Part shown: one piece after another, positions 37,484-48,300 of the stretch
How the letters are laid out: each line of letters begins with the position of its first letter
How positions within the stretch are numbered: position 1 is the first letter of the stretch
DNA from: Kordia sp039026955
GTDB lineage: Bacteria > Bacteroidota > Bacteroidia > Flavobacteriales > Flavobacteriaceae
Reading direction: 5' to 3'
DNA length: 64,000 bases
Assembly: GCA_039026955.1 (NCBI GenBank)
Contig: JBCCLH010000018.1
Span: forward strand, 43,655 to 107,654
Translations under genes and position numbers: made by a program
The notes under the pieces: generated by a model
The model's database searches: none
What the model was told of the DNA's origin: nothing
What the model saw: only the letters and a program-made list of their open reading frames with translations

Positions 37484-40400
37484 CTATTGCTTTATGATTT
37501 TTTTGGTTGTTTTTATTTTTCCATCAAAAATCAGTTCCACAAAATAGATTCCTGAATCACCATCAATAGTAATAGAAATATCGTTCTGATATGTGTGCGT
37601 TTCATCTGAAATAATTTGTCCTAGTAAATTGTGTACTTTTACCTGACAAGAAGAGAAATTTTGATTTGCCTTTACGATTATTTCCCCAGAAGTAGGATTC
37701 GGATACAATGCTACCGATGTACTATCGTATTCGTCAATAGATAAACTATTAGTAAATATCATGGCACAGGTATCATTATAATAGTTGAGTCTACCATCAT
37801 TCTCTGACGAAGAGTTGGTCGCTCCAATATTGGTGCATGCATAATATTCATTACCGTTATTGGCAAAGAATCCATAGAACGCTCTGTTGTTAGGATATTG
37901 AGGATCTTCAAAAACAGCTACTCTATTTAAATTTCCATCCAAAGAATAGGAGTTTACAAAAACATTGTTTTTATCTAATGGCGCAGAAATATTGTAACCA
38001 TTTAAAGACTTAAATTCCATAGTTTGTGGTGTGTCAATAGTCGGATTTACAGTACCCAATATTTTGATTTCATTGTTGTTGAGATCGAGTTCGTAACCTT
38101 TTGTAAAAGAATTTAAAGAACCATCTAATTGATCGGCACCTATTAACCATTCACAAAAGCCATTGGCATTGATCTTTTTAACAAAATAGGTTTCGGCTGC
38201 TTGCGACGTGTATAACGATCCGTCAGCATTTTCCACAGTATGTACGTGTTGCGTACTAGGTCCGTTGTTATTGCTTCCCGTGAGATATGTATTTCCATTT
38301 TCGTCGGTTTCAGAATCATTTGCAGTTATATTTCTGTAATCGCCAGCATCGGTTGTATAGCTTCTTGTAGTCCATTGCAATGCCCCATTCGTATCTAACT
38401 TATACACATGCGTATAATAACTTCCCCCAGGATTGTATTGATGATAATCTAAATGTGTATACTGTGTAGCGCCAGTATGATAGATGTACATATCATTCTT
38501 GTATCTTCCCTGAATGTAATAGTTATTGTTTTGATCGATTCCAATTTCTCTCACTTGTGCAGAGGTTCCAAAAGTTCCAGCAGTAGAAAAAATTTCGTTA
38601 TCCCATAAAATGGTTCCATCTGAAGTTGCTTTAATAATAGCATTGCAATATCTGTATGCGCTATCAGGAAATAGTATGGTGCCAACTTCATCCACTTCAA
38701 TACCATTCAGACGAACTTTATGCTGAGAGTCGTTATAAATATCATAGGTACCGTATATAATGAGATCATTATTGTTGTCAATTTTTACTCCTGTAGCATT
38801 GAAAGTTCTTATCGTCATGTACCAGATTAGCTTTCCGCGCGAATCTAGTTTTATAATGCTTCCGCCACTATTTAAAAATATTTCTTGACCTGAATTGTCA
38901 AAAAATGTACAGCTTACAGAGTTTAATGTTAGATAAATATTTCCATCTAAATCTTCAACAGATGCCATTGCTAAAGAGCGCTCTGAAGATATTGATGCCT
39001 CAGAACGTACCCACCATTTTAACGTTCCTTTAAAATCGTGTTTTGTTAAATAACCACCAGTTGCCATGATGTCTTTTCCGACGCCATGATTGGAGCCAAA
39101 ACTATTGTTTCGGTAATATCCGCCAGTTAAATATCCATCTGATATTTTAGTGATGTGAGAAATGTCAGGTGTATAGCCTCCGTTCCAAGTAGGACTATCA
39201 CTTATGTTAAGATATGACCAACATTGTTGAGCGTCGGAAGGTTCATCATAAATGTTAGGACTCTCTAGGGTAATAGCATCAACACACAGATTTATTGATG
39301 AAGCTGTCAGCGTTACATCATGAATACCAGTTGTATTAAATGCGTTTATCGGATTAGGATCTGTACTTGTTTGTGTAGTTGCATTGGTGAAAGACCAATC
39401 AAAAATAGCTGCTTCTGTTGTACGCTCATAAAAATTAACGTCTTCATTTGTTGCTGCGTTGATTAAATCGACATGAAAATCCGCTTTGGTTTGCTCTACA
39501 ATGATATCAAATGTATTTGTGAAGTTTCTAGTACAAGAAGGTGCATATATATTTGACGATTGTAAATAGAACGTCCCTGTTTCGTTGATTAATTCAGAAT
39601 TGAAGACTATTGTACCACCATTCCCAACAGCACTGACTCCATAGCTAGCATTTGTGCCATTTTTTTTCAGTGTATATCTAACATCAGGTTCGGTATCATT
39701 AATCGTTATTTCTAAGGATTCTTCTTTACACAAAATTGCATCTAAAATAGAAATAGGCTTGTCTATCAAAGGTGGATTTACAATATGAACATTTTTTACA
39801 TATTCCGTAATAAGACCATTATTATTGAGAACTAATTTAACTTCGTAAATGCCCGCTGTTGCAAAATTATAATTAAAATCACCACAATTTGTACTTACAG
39901 GTGTATCGTCAATATACCAACTGCAAGCATCAGAAGTTCCAAATATTGCATCAATATTGGATGCGCCTGCAGAAAGGCAGTCTCCGTTAAATAGAATTCT
40001 AGCATAAGGTTTTGCCTCATCGTATGGTGTATCATTTTTTAAAATCACACCATTTGAACCACAGGCATACATAGTTACTTCATTGTTGGCTTTCCACAAA
40101 GAATGAATATCATGATTTAATGAACTGGGTTGCCACTCTAACAGCGTTTCATTTGCATTGGATTTAAAAATACCGTGATCGGTACCAATAAAGTGATAAC
40201 CTCCGCTTGAATATATCGTATTTCCATTTAACGGTCCATAATCGTATTCTGAAATCACATTTTTAAATCCATAATTAAATCTAAGATAATTCTCATTTAC
40301 AGAATATGTAAAGGAACTATTATAATAGGTGATGTCAGTATGGGTTTCGTTTGGAGTAGGAATTGAGGTATAGGTATGACCAGCCGTTGTCATGAAAAAG

Positions 40401-40987
40401 TACTCATTAATACTTCCCAATCGCGCCTGATATCCGCTTGTATTGAAACTTATTGAAGTTAAATCGTTCGTAATGGGCGTATTTAAAATTGTAGTATTGG
40501 TGATGTCATTACTGAAATATACAACCAAGCCCGCATTTCCAACAGCATAAAAACGGCTAAAATTTCTACAATAATTAATATCTACTAAATCACTATTATT
40601 AATGTTTAAAGAAGTAATGTTATAATCTAAGGTAGGAAAATTAATTTCCATGATAACAGCTTTATTGGTCACAGTATTTTGTCCAACCGCATACATAGAG
40701 AAATTAGCGTTCGTATTATTTGGATTCGCATAACAAGCTTTAAATACAGTGTTATTGTATAGTGTTGCATTTGCAGAATTGTTAGTAATTTCAAATCGTT
40801 GCCAAGTAGCACTTCCGTCACCACCGGTTACTGTATAATAAAGTCCATTATGACCAGAAACCATTCCAGTGTCTCCAAAAAAGACAACATCTGTAAGGAT
40901 ATCGTTTATTCCAGAATTAAGATTTTGCCATTGTCCAATTGTTAATTGAGCACAGAATAGACAAATAATAAAAATAATTTTTCGCAT
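37484..40987 (-). CDS. Large T9SS-secreted protein with PKD-like and beta-propeller domains
   Basis: This 1167-residue protein has a signal peptide (MRKIIFIICLFCAQLTIGQ). The N-terminal 300 residues resemble YCF48/BNR-type propeller repeats (GDTGMVSGHNGLYYT; MYAVGQN; FYAVGNAGLVVYFSND). The middle has PKD-like units (CSWYIDDTPVSTNCGDFNYN; FDWSFTNATTQTSTDPNPIN). From about 600 a repeat-propeller region carries WNGGYTPDISHITKISDGYL and GNIYLTLNS-like blades. The type A T9SS sorting domain ends the protein (VALYPNPTSGEIIVKAN, VKVHNLLGQIIS, KTTKKIIKQ). It is secreted and probably surface-attached; no catalytic residues are evident. It stands alone, divergent from the TPR-HTH regulator at 41293. 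Confidence 0.85.
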   Translation of the reverse strand: MRKIIFIICLFCAQLTIGQWQNLNSGINDILTDVVFFGDTGMVSGHNGLYYTVTGGDGSATWQRFEITNNSANATLYNNTVFKACYANPNNTNANFSMYAVGQNTVTNKAVIMEINFPTLDYNITSLNINNSDLVDINYCRNFSRFYAVGNAGLVVYFSNDITNTTILNTPITNDLTSISFNTSGYQARLGSINEYFFMTTAGHTYTSIPTPNETHTDITYYNSSFTYSVNENYLRFNYGFKNVISEYDYGPLNGNTIYSSGGYHFIGTDHGIFKSNANETLLEWQPSSLNHDIHSLWKANNEVTMYACGSNGVILKNDTPYDEAKPYARILFNGDCLSAGASNIDAIFGTSDACSWYIDDTPVSTNCGDFNYNFATAGIYEVKLVLNNNGLITEYVKNVHIVNPPLIDKPISILDAILCKEESLEITINDTEPDVRYTLKKNGTNASYGVSAVGNGGTIVFNSELINETGTFYLQSSNIYAPSCTRNFTNTFDIIVEQTKADFHVDLINAATNEDVNFYERTTEAAIFDWSFTNATTQTSTDPNPINAFNTTGIHDVTLTASSINLCVDAITLESPNIYDEPSDAQQCWSYLNISDSPTWNGGYTPDISHITKISDGYLTGGYYRNNSFGSNHGVGKDIMATGGYLTKHDFKGTLKWWVRSEASISSERSLAMASVEDLDGNIYLTLNSVSCTFFDNSGQEIFLNSGGSIIKLDSRGKLIWYMTIRTFNATGVKIDNNNDLIIYGTYDIYNDSQHKVRLNGIEVDEVGTILFPDSAYRYCNAIIKATSDGTILWDNEIFSTAGTFGTSAQVREIGIDQNNNYYIQGRYKNDMYIYHTGATQYTHLDYHQYNPGGSYYTHVYKLDTNGALQWTTRSYTTDAGDYRNITANDSETDENGNTYLTGSNNNGPSTQHVHTVENADGSLYTSQAAETYFVKKINANGFCEWLIGADQLDGSLNSFTKGYELDLNNNEIKILGTVNPTIDTPQTMEFKSLNGYNISAPLDKNNVFVNSYSLDGNLNRVAVFEDPQYPNNRAFYGFFANNGNEYYACTNIGATNSSSENDGRLNYYNDTCAMIFTNSLSIDEYDSTSVALYPNPTSGEIIVKANQNFSSCQVKVHNLLGQIISDETHTYQNDISITIDGDSGIYFVELIFDGKIKTTKKIIKQ

Positions 40988-41292
40988 AAAAAGTCGGCTT
41001 GTGAAAGTATTTAGTAGTAGCTCAAAAGTAGAGAACGATATTGATTAATCAAAACTTTGGGATTGATAGTTTGTAAAACACGATACTTGTAATCGGTATC
41101 AATGTGGAAATTCTTGCGAAACGGGTTCTTCTTCACTTTTGGTGGTTATGAGGAATTATTGAGTACCAATCTTCTTTTGAGTAGTTCAAAACTAGTCCTT
41201 CCATACATCTGATTATACCGAGAAAATGATGAATACTTTCAGAATACACAGATATTTTGTTTTTTTGCTTTTAACTAATCTATCTGCTTACC
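40988..41292. other. 305-bp divergent intergenic region
   Basis: This region separates the T9SS protein gene (minus) from the regulator gene at 41293 (plus) and should hold both promoters. I see no clear TAnnTTTG box, no TGTACCC pair and no strong palindrome. A short in-frame-looking ATG at 41226 reads a different frame from the regulator and is not supported. Confidence 0.4.
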
Positions 41293-42960
41293 ATGATTTT
41301 CAAGCCTCGCAAAAGTCTGTTATTTCTTTGGTTACTGCTTGTTGGAACGCAACTTGTTTTTTCACAAGAAAAAGACAGTACGCTTGTAAGGCTAGAAAAA
41401 CAAGTCAAACTAGCTACGAATGATTCATTAAAAGTACTAGCATTGATCAACTTAGGAGAATACGAATTAAAAAGAGATTTTAACAAAGCACGCACCTATC
41501 ATCACGAAATTTCAAAATTGCTCGCTTCTGCAAACTACAACACAAAATATCACAAAGCATTGTTATTACAGCAAGAAGGCATCTACCATCGTAAAGTTGC
41601 CAATTACACAGATGCGTTACGTTGTGGACTTGAAGCCATCAAAATTTTCGAAGATTTAGGGATAGAAGAAGGTGTAGCGACTACCTATCACAATATTGGT
41701 GTTGTATATAAATATGACAAAGATTATGCTAGAGCTACTGAAAGTTTTAAAAAAGCCATTGGCTTAAATCTGAAATTAAAACGTTATAAAAGCTTAGGTG
41801 ATAATTATAATATACTAGCCAGCAATTATTATTACATTCAACAATTGGATTCAGTTTGGCATTATTACGATTTAGCACACAAGTATTTTGAAAAATCCAA
41901 TTATGAAGAAGGCGTGTATCGCGTAATGGCTGGTAGAGCAGGAATACTGACCAATATAAAAAAACATAAAGAAGCACTTGCGTTACGATTGAAAGAGCTA
42001 GAATATGTAAAACGAATTGGCAAAAAAGAAGCCATCACACAGTCGCATTTTCAGATATCGGTCATTTATAGCAGAATGAAACAATATCAAAAGTCGATGT
42101 ATCATGCAGAAAAATCGCTGGAACTTGCTTTAAAAGAAAATCAAAAAAAATTAATCGCGACTTCATATAAAAGACGAAGTAGAGTCTATTATTATTTAAA
42201 AGATTATAAAAATGCCTTAGATGATTATCGCAGCTATAAAAAAGCGCTTGATAAGGTGTATAACCTTCAAAAAGCAAAAGAAATTCGAGAAATAGAATTA
42301 AGCAATAAGTTTCAACAGGAACGACTGAAAGACAGCCTACGATTTGAGAGTGAAAAGAAATTAGCTACCGCAGCGTTAGCACAAGAAAATCAACGACGTA
42401 CTTTATGGATGACAATCGCTTTTTTGGTCGTTTTAGCATTGGTCATTATAGCGTATTTGTTGTATCGTCAACGTGCCCTTCGCGCTGAACGAGATGCACA
42501 AGAAAGGTTAATTAAAAATTTAGAACTTCAAAGACGCGTAGAAACAAAAACAGAGGAAGTTAACGAGTTATTGACCGAAACGATTCAACATATAAAATCA
42601 AAAGAACGTCTTGCGGAAAATCTTCAAAAATTATCTACCGAAAAAGAAGGCATCACACTGAAAAGTATTATTGCCGATTTAAAAGCAAGCAAAGCTGATA
42701 ATGCTAAATTAATGCTCATCAAACAAAATATTGAGCAAGTCAATTTCGAATTCATCAAAAAACTGAAAACAGAACATCCAAAGTTGACCAAAACTGATGT
42801 AGAAATCTGCTCGTTGATTCGTATTGGTTTAAGTCGAAAAGAAGTGGCGAGTCTTCGTAATACTTCCTTAGATGCCGTAAAAATGTCGCGCTCTCGTATC
42901 AAGAAAAAACTAGGACTCAGTGCTGGACAAAGTCTAGACACTTACATTAACACACTGTAA
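41293..42960 (+). CDS. Membrane-anchored TPR regulator with C-terminal LuxR-like HTH (second cassette, copy 1)
   Basis: This 555-residue protein has a signal sequence (MIFKPRKSLLFLWLLLVGTQ), TPR-like repeats (residues 60-330; GVATTYHNIGVVYKYDKDYA, LGDNYNILASNYYYIQQLDS) and a transmembrane helix (about 372-393; TLWMTIAFLVVLALVIIAYL). A coiled coil and an HTH follow (LTKTDVEICSLIRIGLSRKE, then DAVKMSRSRIKKKLGL). Its last 130 residues are nearly identical to those of the next gene, while the sensor parts differ strongly. It lies 80 bp upstream of that gene, with a TGTACCC pair between. It probably senses an envelope signal and acts directly on DNA, by analogy with other one-chain TPR-HTH regulators in Bacteroidota. 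Confidence 0.85.
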   Translation: MIFKPRKSLLFLWLLLVGTQLVFSQEKDSTLVRLEKQVKLATNDSLKVLALINLGEYELKRDFNKARTYHHEISKLLASANYNTKYHKALLLQQEGIYHRKVANYTDALRCGLEAIKIFEDLGIEEGVATTYHNIGVVYKYDKDYARATESFKKAIGLNLKLKRYKSLGDNYNILASNYYYIQQLDSVWHYYDLAHKYFEKSNYEEGVYRVMAGRAGILTNIKKHKEALALRLKELEYVKRIGKKEAITQSHFQISVIYSRMKQYQKSMYHAEKSLELALKENQKKLIATSYKRRSRVYYYLKDYKNALDDYRSYKKALDKVYNLQKAKEIREIELSNKFQQERLKDSLRFESEKKLATAALAQENQRRTLWMTIAFLVVLALVIIAYLLYRQRALRAERDAQERLIKNLELQRRVETKTEEVNELLTETIQHIKSKERLAENLQKLSTEKEGITLKSIIADLKASKADNAKLMLIKQNIEQVNFEFIKKLKTEHPKLTKTDVEICSLIRIGLSRKEVASLRNTSLDAVKMSRSRIKKKLGLSAGQSLDTYINTL

Positions 42961-42978
42961 AACAAATATTTAAAAACC

Positions 42979-42996
42979 TGTACCCTAGAAGTACCC
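42979..42996 (+). promoter_or_regulatory. Phased TGTACCC/AGTACCC direct repeat between the two regulators
   Basis: TGTACCC at 42979-42985 and AGTACCC at 42990-42996 are 11 bp apart. TACATTGC at 43019 is a one-base-off -7 box. The arrangement resembles the site sets before the giant genes, but the promoter match is weaker. Confidence 0.45.
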
Positions 42997-43040
42997 GTTG
43001 GCGTCACCCTTTTTTTAATACATTGCCAAAAAAATTGTGA

Positions 43041-44912
43041 TTGATGAGCCGACAGCTACTATGCATTCTTACTTTCGTCTTTTCCATGACCGTTGGAAAC
43101 ACACAATCTAACATAGATTCTTTACAGACAGTTTTAGCGAAAACAAGCGACGCAACCCAAAAATTAAACGTCCTTGATGTGTTGACCAATACATTAGTTC
43201 AGAACAATAGTGACGAGCAAGAAACGTATCTGAAACAATACATTTCACTAGCGAATGAGTTGCAAGAATACGATCTCATGGCGGCGAAAGCTCGTTTTCT
43301 AATTCAATATTATATCTACAGCAATAAAAACCAAATGGCTCAACAACTTTGTGATTCTTTGCTTGGTTTAAAATCAAAATTTAAAAAAGAAAGTTCAGAA
43401 GCGCATTTACTATTAAAACGTGCGGCTACTTTTTATAATGAAGAAAAATTGAACGCTGCCCTACTCGATTATGATAAAGCTTCCGAATTATTTTTAAAAG
43501 GAAAAGATTCCATTTTTGCCGCAGACGCATTGTTTTTTGGTGGACAAGTTGCGGCAGATGCAAATGACTTTATGAAAGCGATTCGTAAGTATAAGCAAGC
43601 CTCAAAATTATATGATTTATTGGGTGACAATCAATATGCAATACTAGCTGGAGCTGAATTGACAGCGTTGTATAGCAACAATGGTTTTGTAAAAAAAAGC
43701 ATCCAAGAACGTGCGCGATTGATCCAAAAAGCAACTGCCAATAAAGACTATTTTTCATTAGCTCAACTTACAGGACAAAATATCAATGCCTATTACAAGC
43801 TTCAAGATTATGACCAAATGTTGTCAACTATTGATGCATTGTTACAACTTAAGGATAGTATCGACGGGAATTTTGAAAAGAACTATTATGATCTTTTTGC
43901 ATTGAATTATAAACTGCTTCATTTCAGTCAGAAAAGTGATATTCAAAGAGCAAAACCGTTGATAACTGAATTATTAAAAAAAACAGAAAAAGATCAAGTA
44001 TCACAGTATCTTCAAACCGATATTTTACTAGCAAAAGCAGCGTATTATGAATTGATAAATGATCAAAGCGCATTGATTCCTATTTTGGAGAATTTAGCAG
44101 AAATCAAAACTACTAATAGGTTCAGTGCACAAGTTGAAGCAAGAGACCGACTCGCGACTATTTATAAGAAAAAAGGACAAATTCTAAAGTCACTAGAATT
44201 AAAAGAGATCAATACACAGATCAAAGATTCTATCTACAATGCACAAAAGACAAATGCTTTTTTATACTATCAATCTGAATTTGAAGCCGAACAAAAACAG
44301 CGAGAATTGATGGAACAAGATGCACAAATTCAAAAACTAGCAGCCGAAAAAGAGTTAGCGGCTACCAAAAGAAATTACCTCATCACAGGAATTGTGATCT
44401 TCTTTTTGTTGCTGAGTGCTTTTATTTATGTTAGAAATAGACAAAAAATCAAGGAACAAGCATACAAAAATATTTTACTCAACAATAAGATTGCAACCAA
44501 AACGGAAGAAATTAACGAATTGCTCACAGAAACGATTCAGCATATCAAATCGAAAGAGCGTATTGCAGAAAATTTGGAGAAACTTTCTGATGATAAAAAA
44601 GATATCAATCTGAAAAGTATTATTGCCGATTTAAAAGCAAGCAAAGCCGATAATGCGAAGTTGATGCTCATCAAACAAAACATTGAGCAAGTCAATTTCG
44701 AGTTTATCAAAACCTTAAAAACCGAACATCCGAAGTTGACAAAAACGGATGTGGAAATCTGTTCTTTAATTCGTATTGGTTTGAGTCGAAAAGAAGTAGC
44801 AAATCTTCGAAACACTTCACTAGAAGCTGTAAAAATGTCCCGTTCTCGCATCAAAAAGAAGCTTGAACTTTCTGCTGGACAAAGCCTTGACAACTATATT
44901 AATTCACTGTAA
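43041..44912 (+). CDS. Membrane-anchored TPR regulator with C-terminal LuxR-like HTH (second cassette, copy 2)
   Basis: This 623-residue protein has a signal sequence (MMSRQLLCILTFVFSMTVGN), a longer TPR-like sensor (about 100-420; ASELFLKGKDSIFAADALFF, LGDNQYAILAGAELTALYSN), a transmembrane helix (about 447-465; YLITGIVIFFLLLSAFIYV) and an HTH (LTKTDVEICSLIRIGLSRKE, then EAVKMSRSRIKKKLEL). The segment LKSIIADLKASKADNAKLML and what follows is shared almost exactly with the previous gene, also at DNA level, which points to recent duplication or gene conversion of the output domain only. It is followed by a TGTACCC pair, a TACATTTG box and the 3687-residue protein gene, which is its likely target. 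Confidence 0.86.
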   Translation: MMSRQLLCILTFVFSMTVGNTQSNIDSLQTVLAKTSDATQKLNVLDVLTNTLVQNNSDEQETYLKQYISLANELQEYDLMAAKARFLIQYYIYSNKNQMAQQLCDSLLGLKSKFKKESSEAHLLLKRAATFYNEEKLNAALLDYDKASELFLKGKDSIFAADALFFGGQVAADANDFMKAIRKYKQASKLYDLLGDNQYAILAGAELTALYSNNGFVKKSIQERARLIQKATANKDYFSLAQLTGQNINAYYKLQDYDQMLSTIDALLQLKDSIDGNFEKNYYDLFALNYKLLHFSQKSDIQRAKPLITELLKKTEKDQVSQYLQTDILLAKAAYYELINDQSALIPILENLAEIKTTNRFSAQVEARDRLATIYKKKGQILKSLELKEINTQIKDSIYNAQKTNAFLYYQSEFEAEQKQRELMEQDAQIQKLAAEKELAATKRNYLITGIVIFFLLLSAFIYVRNRQKIKEQAYKNILLNNKIATKTEEINELLTETIQHIKSKERIAENLEKLSDDKKDINLKSIIADLKASKADNAKLMLIKQNIEQVNFEFIKTLKTEHPKLTKTDVEICSLIRIGLSRKEVANLRNTSLEAVKMSRSRIKKKLELSAGQSLDNYINSL

Positions 44913-44930
44913 AACAAATAGTTGACATTC

Positions 44931-44990
44931 TGTACCCGAGTTTGTACCCTATACTTTTTAGGAAAAACAGGCATGTCCTGCATACATTTG
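44931..44990 (+). promoter_or_regulatory. TGTACCC direct repeats plus -7 box upstream of the 3687-residue protein gene
   Basis: TGTACCC at 44931-44937 and again at 44943-44949 (12 bp apart) are followed 33 bases later by TACATTTG at 44983-44990, an exact TAnnTTTG. The distance from repeat to -7 box is almost the same as in the first cassette (31 bases). Transcription would start near 44997, leaving a leader of about 309 bases before the ATG at 45306. Confidence 0.6.
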
Positions 44991-45028
44991 GATAAAAGCA
45001 ATACGCAAGTATCCAAAAACAAAGATCC

Positions 45029-45187
45029 TTGAAAGACTACAAGAAAAATCGTTCTGAAAAAGCACAAGATTCAGTTTCAAAAAAGAAATTGAGTGCGGCG
45101 ATTTTAATGAAAGAGCAAACAGATTTTTTAGAAGATCATTTGGACAAACTTGAACAGTTGAAAATACGAATACAAAAATTAAGATAA
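45029..45187 (+). CDS. Possible small lysine-rich coiled-coil ORF in the leader
   Basis: The frame ending at the TAA at 45185-45187 is open from 44996. It gives 52 residues from a TTG at 45029 or 26 residues from an ATG at 45107 (MKEQTDFLEDHLDKLEQLKI). The heptad pattern of leucines suggests a short coiled coil. It lies within the predicted leader of the giant gene; the rest of the 393-bp gap holds only the repeat/-7 set and A+T-rich sequence. There is no clear ribosome binding site, so this may be non-coding leader or a decayed gene end. Confidence 0.22.
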   Translation: MKDYKKNRSEKAQDSVSKKKLSAAILMKEQTDFLEDHLDKLEQLKIRIQKLR

Positions 45188-45305
45188 TCATATTTGATTC
45201 GTGTGCTCAAAAATTATTTACAACTGTTTGCATGTCGCTTTTGCTATAAAAACAAACCATAGTAACAACCATAATAAAATGTATAACAAAATAAAATAGC
45301 CCACC

Positions 45306-48300
45306 ATGAAAACAAAACTATTCCTTCTAGCATTATTTTGCATGCCCTTTTGGAGTGCTGCCCAAGGCTGCGGCGCTTCTATGATTCCGTTATCCATTCA
45401 ACAACGTGTCAATGAAGCCACAAAAATTGTAGAAGCAGAAGTCATCAACAGTCAGAGTTACTGGGATGCGAATCGACATAATATTTACACGGTTCATACA
45501 CTAACTGTCTACACCAACATGCGCGGAAATAATAACACTACTGTGTACGCCGTAACTATGGGCGGAAAAGTAGGTGATGAAATTCAAATCACGTCAAGTG
45601 CTGCTAGTTTGATGGTAGGAACAACAGGAACGTTCTTTTTAAAGAACTTTTCAGGAAATCTTCCCGTTTCTGGTACTTTATACGAATTGGTAGGCGCAGC
45701 ACAAGGAATCATTAAGTATGACAAGTATTCTGAAAAAGCGGCGGATGTGTTTACAAAATATACCTCTGTAGAAAATGATTTATACGGACGAATTCAATCT
45801 GCTACAAGAAGTCAATTTCAAGTGTTACAAGCACGTCCAGTTGTTGAAAATAATAGTTCATTTGCAAGAGCAACGCCAAATATTTCTTCTTTTTCCCCTA
45901 CAACCGCTACAGCGGGAACACAAACGGTATTGACGATTAACGGCTCTAACTTTGGAACTACCGAAGGAACAGTTGGTTTTCCAAATTCAAATACAGGTGG
46001 ATCTTCATATGTAGATGCGATTAGTTCACAAATTATCAGTTGGACTGATACACAAATTCAAGTTCAGATTCCTACGTTGTCAGGAACGGGAAGATTTCGT
46101 GTGACGAATAGCACATCGGAATCGAACGAAAGTTTAACAGATCTGACGATTACATATAATCATGCAGGAATCAATTCAGGAGGCATTGCCTATCCTTCCA
46201 TACTTCAAGATGATAACGGCAGCGGTGGTTTTACTTTTCAATACCACACTGATTTTGATACAAGTGCCGCCAAACAATATTTTGAAGATGCTTTTGATTT
46301 ATGGAATTGTGAATCAGATATCAATTTTGTATTTGGCAGTACGACTACCACAGATGCTTCTGTTGACGACGGCATTAACATTGTGCGCTTTGACAATGGC
46401 AATGAATTATCATCAGGTGTGTTAGGTCAAGTCACCACGCGCTTTCTAGGAACCTGTGCCGATACCAATAGAATTTTGGCTGATGAAATTGACATCACTT
46501 GGAATGACGGTACCAATTGGTATTATGGAAATGGTATGCCAGGTGCTTCGCAATACGATTTTAAAAGTGTCGCCTTACATGAGTTAGGACATGCACATCA
46601 ATTAGGACATGTAATTGATAATTCTGTGATTATGCATTACTCTATAGGAAATGGCGAAAGCAGATACAACTTATCACAAAATGATAAAGATGGAGCAGTT
46701 TACACGATGGGCTTATTCAAACAAACCATCGGTTGTAGCATTACACCGATGACCGAACAAGTAAATTGCTGCGATCCTGTAACGATTACGACACAACCAA
46801 TAGCGCCCGATGTATGTTCAGATGAAACTTTTATCTTAACAGCAGATGGAACGGATTACAGTACGGTACAATGGCAAGTAAATATTGGAAGTGGTTGGAC
46901 AGACTTATTCGATGGTGCTATCTATTCGGGTGTCACCACCACTACTTTAGAAGTCACTTCGGTAGTGGGAGTAGATGGGTATCAGTATCGATTGGTCTTT
47001 GATGATACTTGTGGTGGTAGTTACAACTCAAATGCAGTTACTGCCAATGTTGATACAATACCTTCAGCTAACGTAGCTCCAGGAAGTGCAGGATGTGTTG
47101 GACAATTTACATTTAACTTTGCGCCAGATAGTAGTAGAACTACTATAGCATTTAGTATTGACGGTGGTGTTACCTATCCGTATAGTTTTTCAGATACCGC
47201 CGTTATAGGAACAGCTTCAAACATAGAAGAAGGCACCTATAATGTCTGGGTACGTTGGGGAAATGGGGATTGTCCACAAGATTTAGGCGATTATACCATT
47301 GCATTGCCTGCTAGTTGTGTCACCAGTATTCCCGATGCTAATTTTGAGCAAGCCTTGATTGATTTAGGGATTGATTCTGATAATACCCTTGACGGGAATG
47401 TACTCACTTCTGATATCAGTAGCATTACAAGTTTGGATGTTGAAGATACCGATGGTAATTTAGATAATGATATTACAGACCTAACAGGAATTGAAGATTT
47501 TACAAGCTTAGTGACACTAAATTGTAGAGGAAATAACCTAACTTCTCTAGATGTAAGCAACAATACCAATTTAGAAGAATTATCTGCGGGTACAAATAGC
47601 AATCTTGCTACACTTACCTTATCAAACAATCCTAATTTAAAATTCTTGTATTTAGAAATCACCAAAGTCAACAATATTGACTTTTCCTTAATGCCAAATT
47701 TAGAAGAATTAAACTTAAATAATAATCCAAACTATACTTCCATCGATGTCTCTGGATTATCAAATTTACAAATACTATCAATGAGTAATTGTGCCAATCT
47801 CGCATCGATGGACGTGCGTAATGGAAACAACACCAATTTTAACTTCTTTGAAGCTACTAATACGCCTCTCTTGACCTGTATTTCTGTAGACAATGTTGCT
47901 TTTGCTACTAATAACTGGACCAATGTAGATAATACGACCTTTTTTAGTGAAACCAACTGTGTATACACAAGCATTCCAGATGCAAATTTTGAAGCAAGAC
48001 TCGATGCTTTAGGTTATGATGATATTTCAGGTGATGGACAAGTACCGACCGAATTAATCAACACGATTACTTCATTAGATGTCCAAAACCAATCGATCAG
48101 TGATTTGACGGGAATAGAAGATTTTGCATCTTTACAAGTACTACGCTGTGAAGAAAACAACCTCACTAGTTTAAATGTTGGTAATTCTCCAAATCTACAA
48201 GCTTTATTCGCTGGTGATAATCCCAACCTTTCTAGCTTAGATTTTTCAAATAATTCCAACCTTTTGGTGTTATTACTTGATAATACCAGTGTTAATTCCC

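Noticed and set aside
41226..41423. Plus-strand frame starting before the first tandem regulator
   Set aside because: It overlaps the regulator start in another frame, has no domain pattern and ends inside the regulator.
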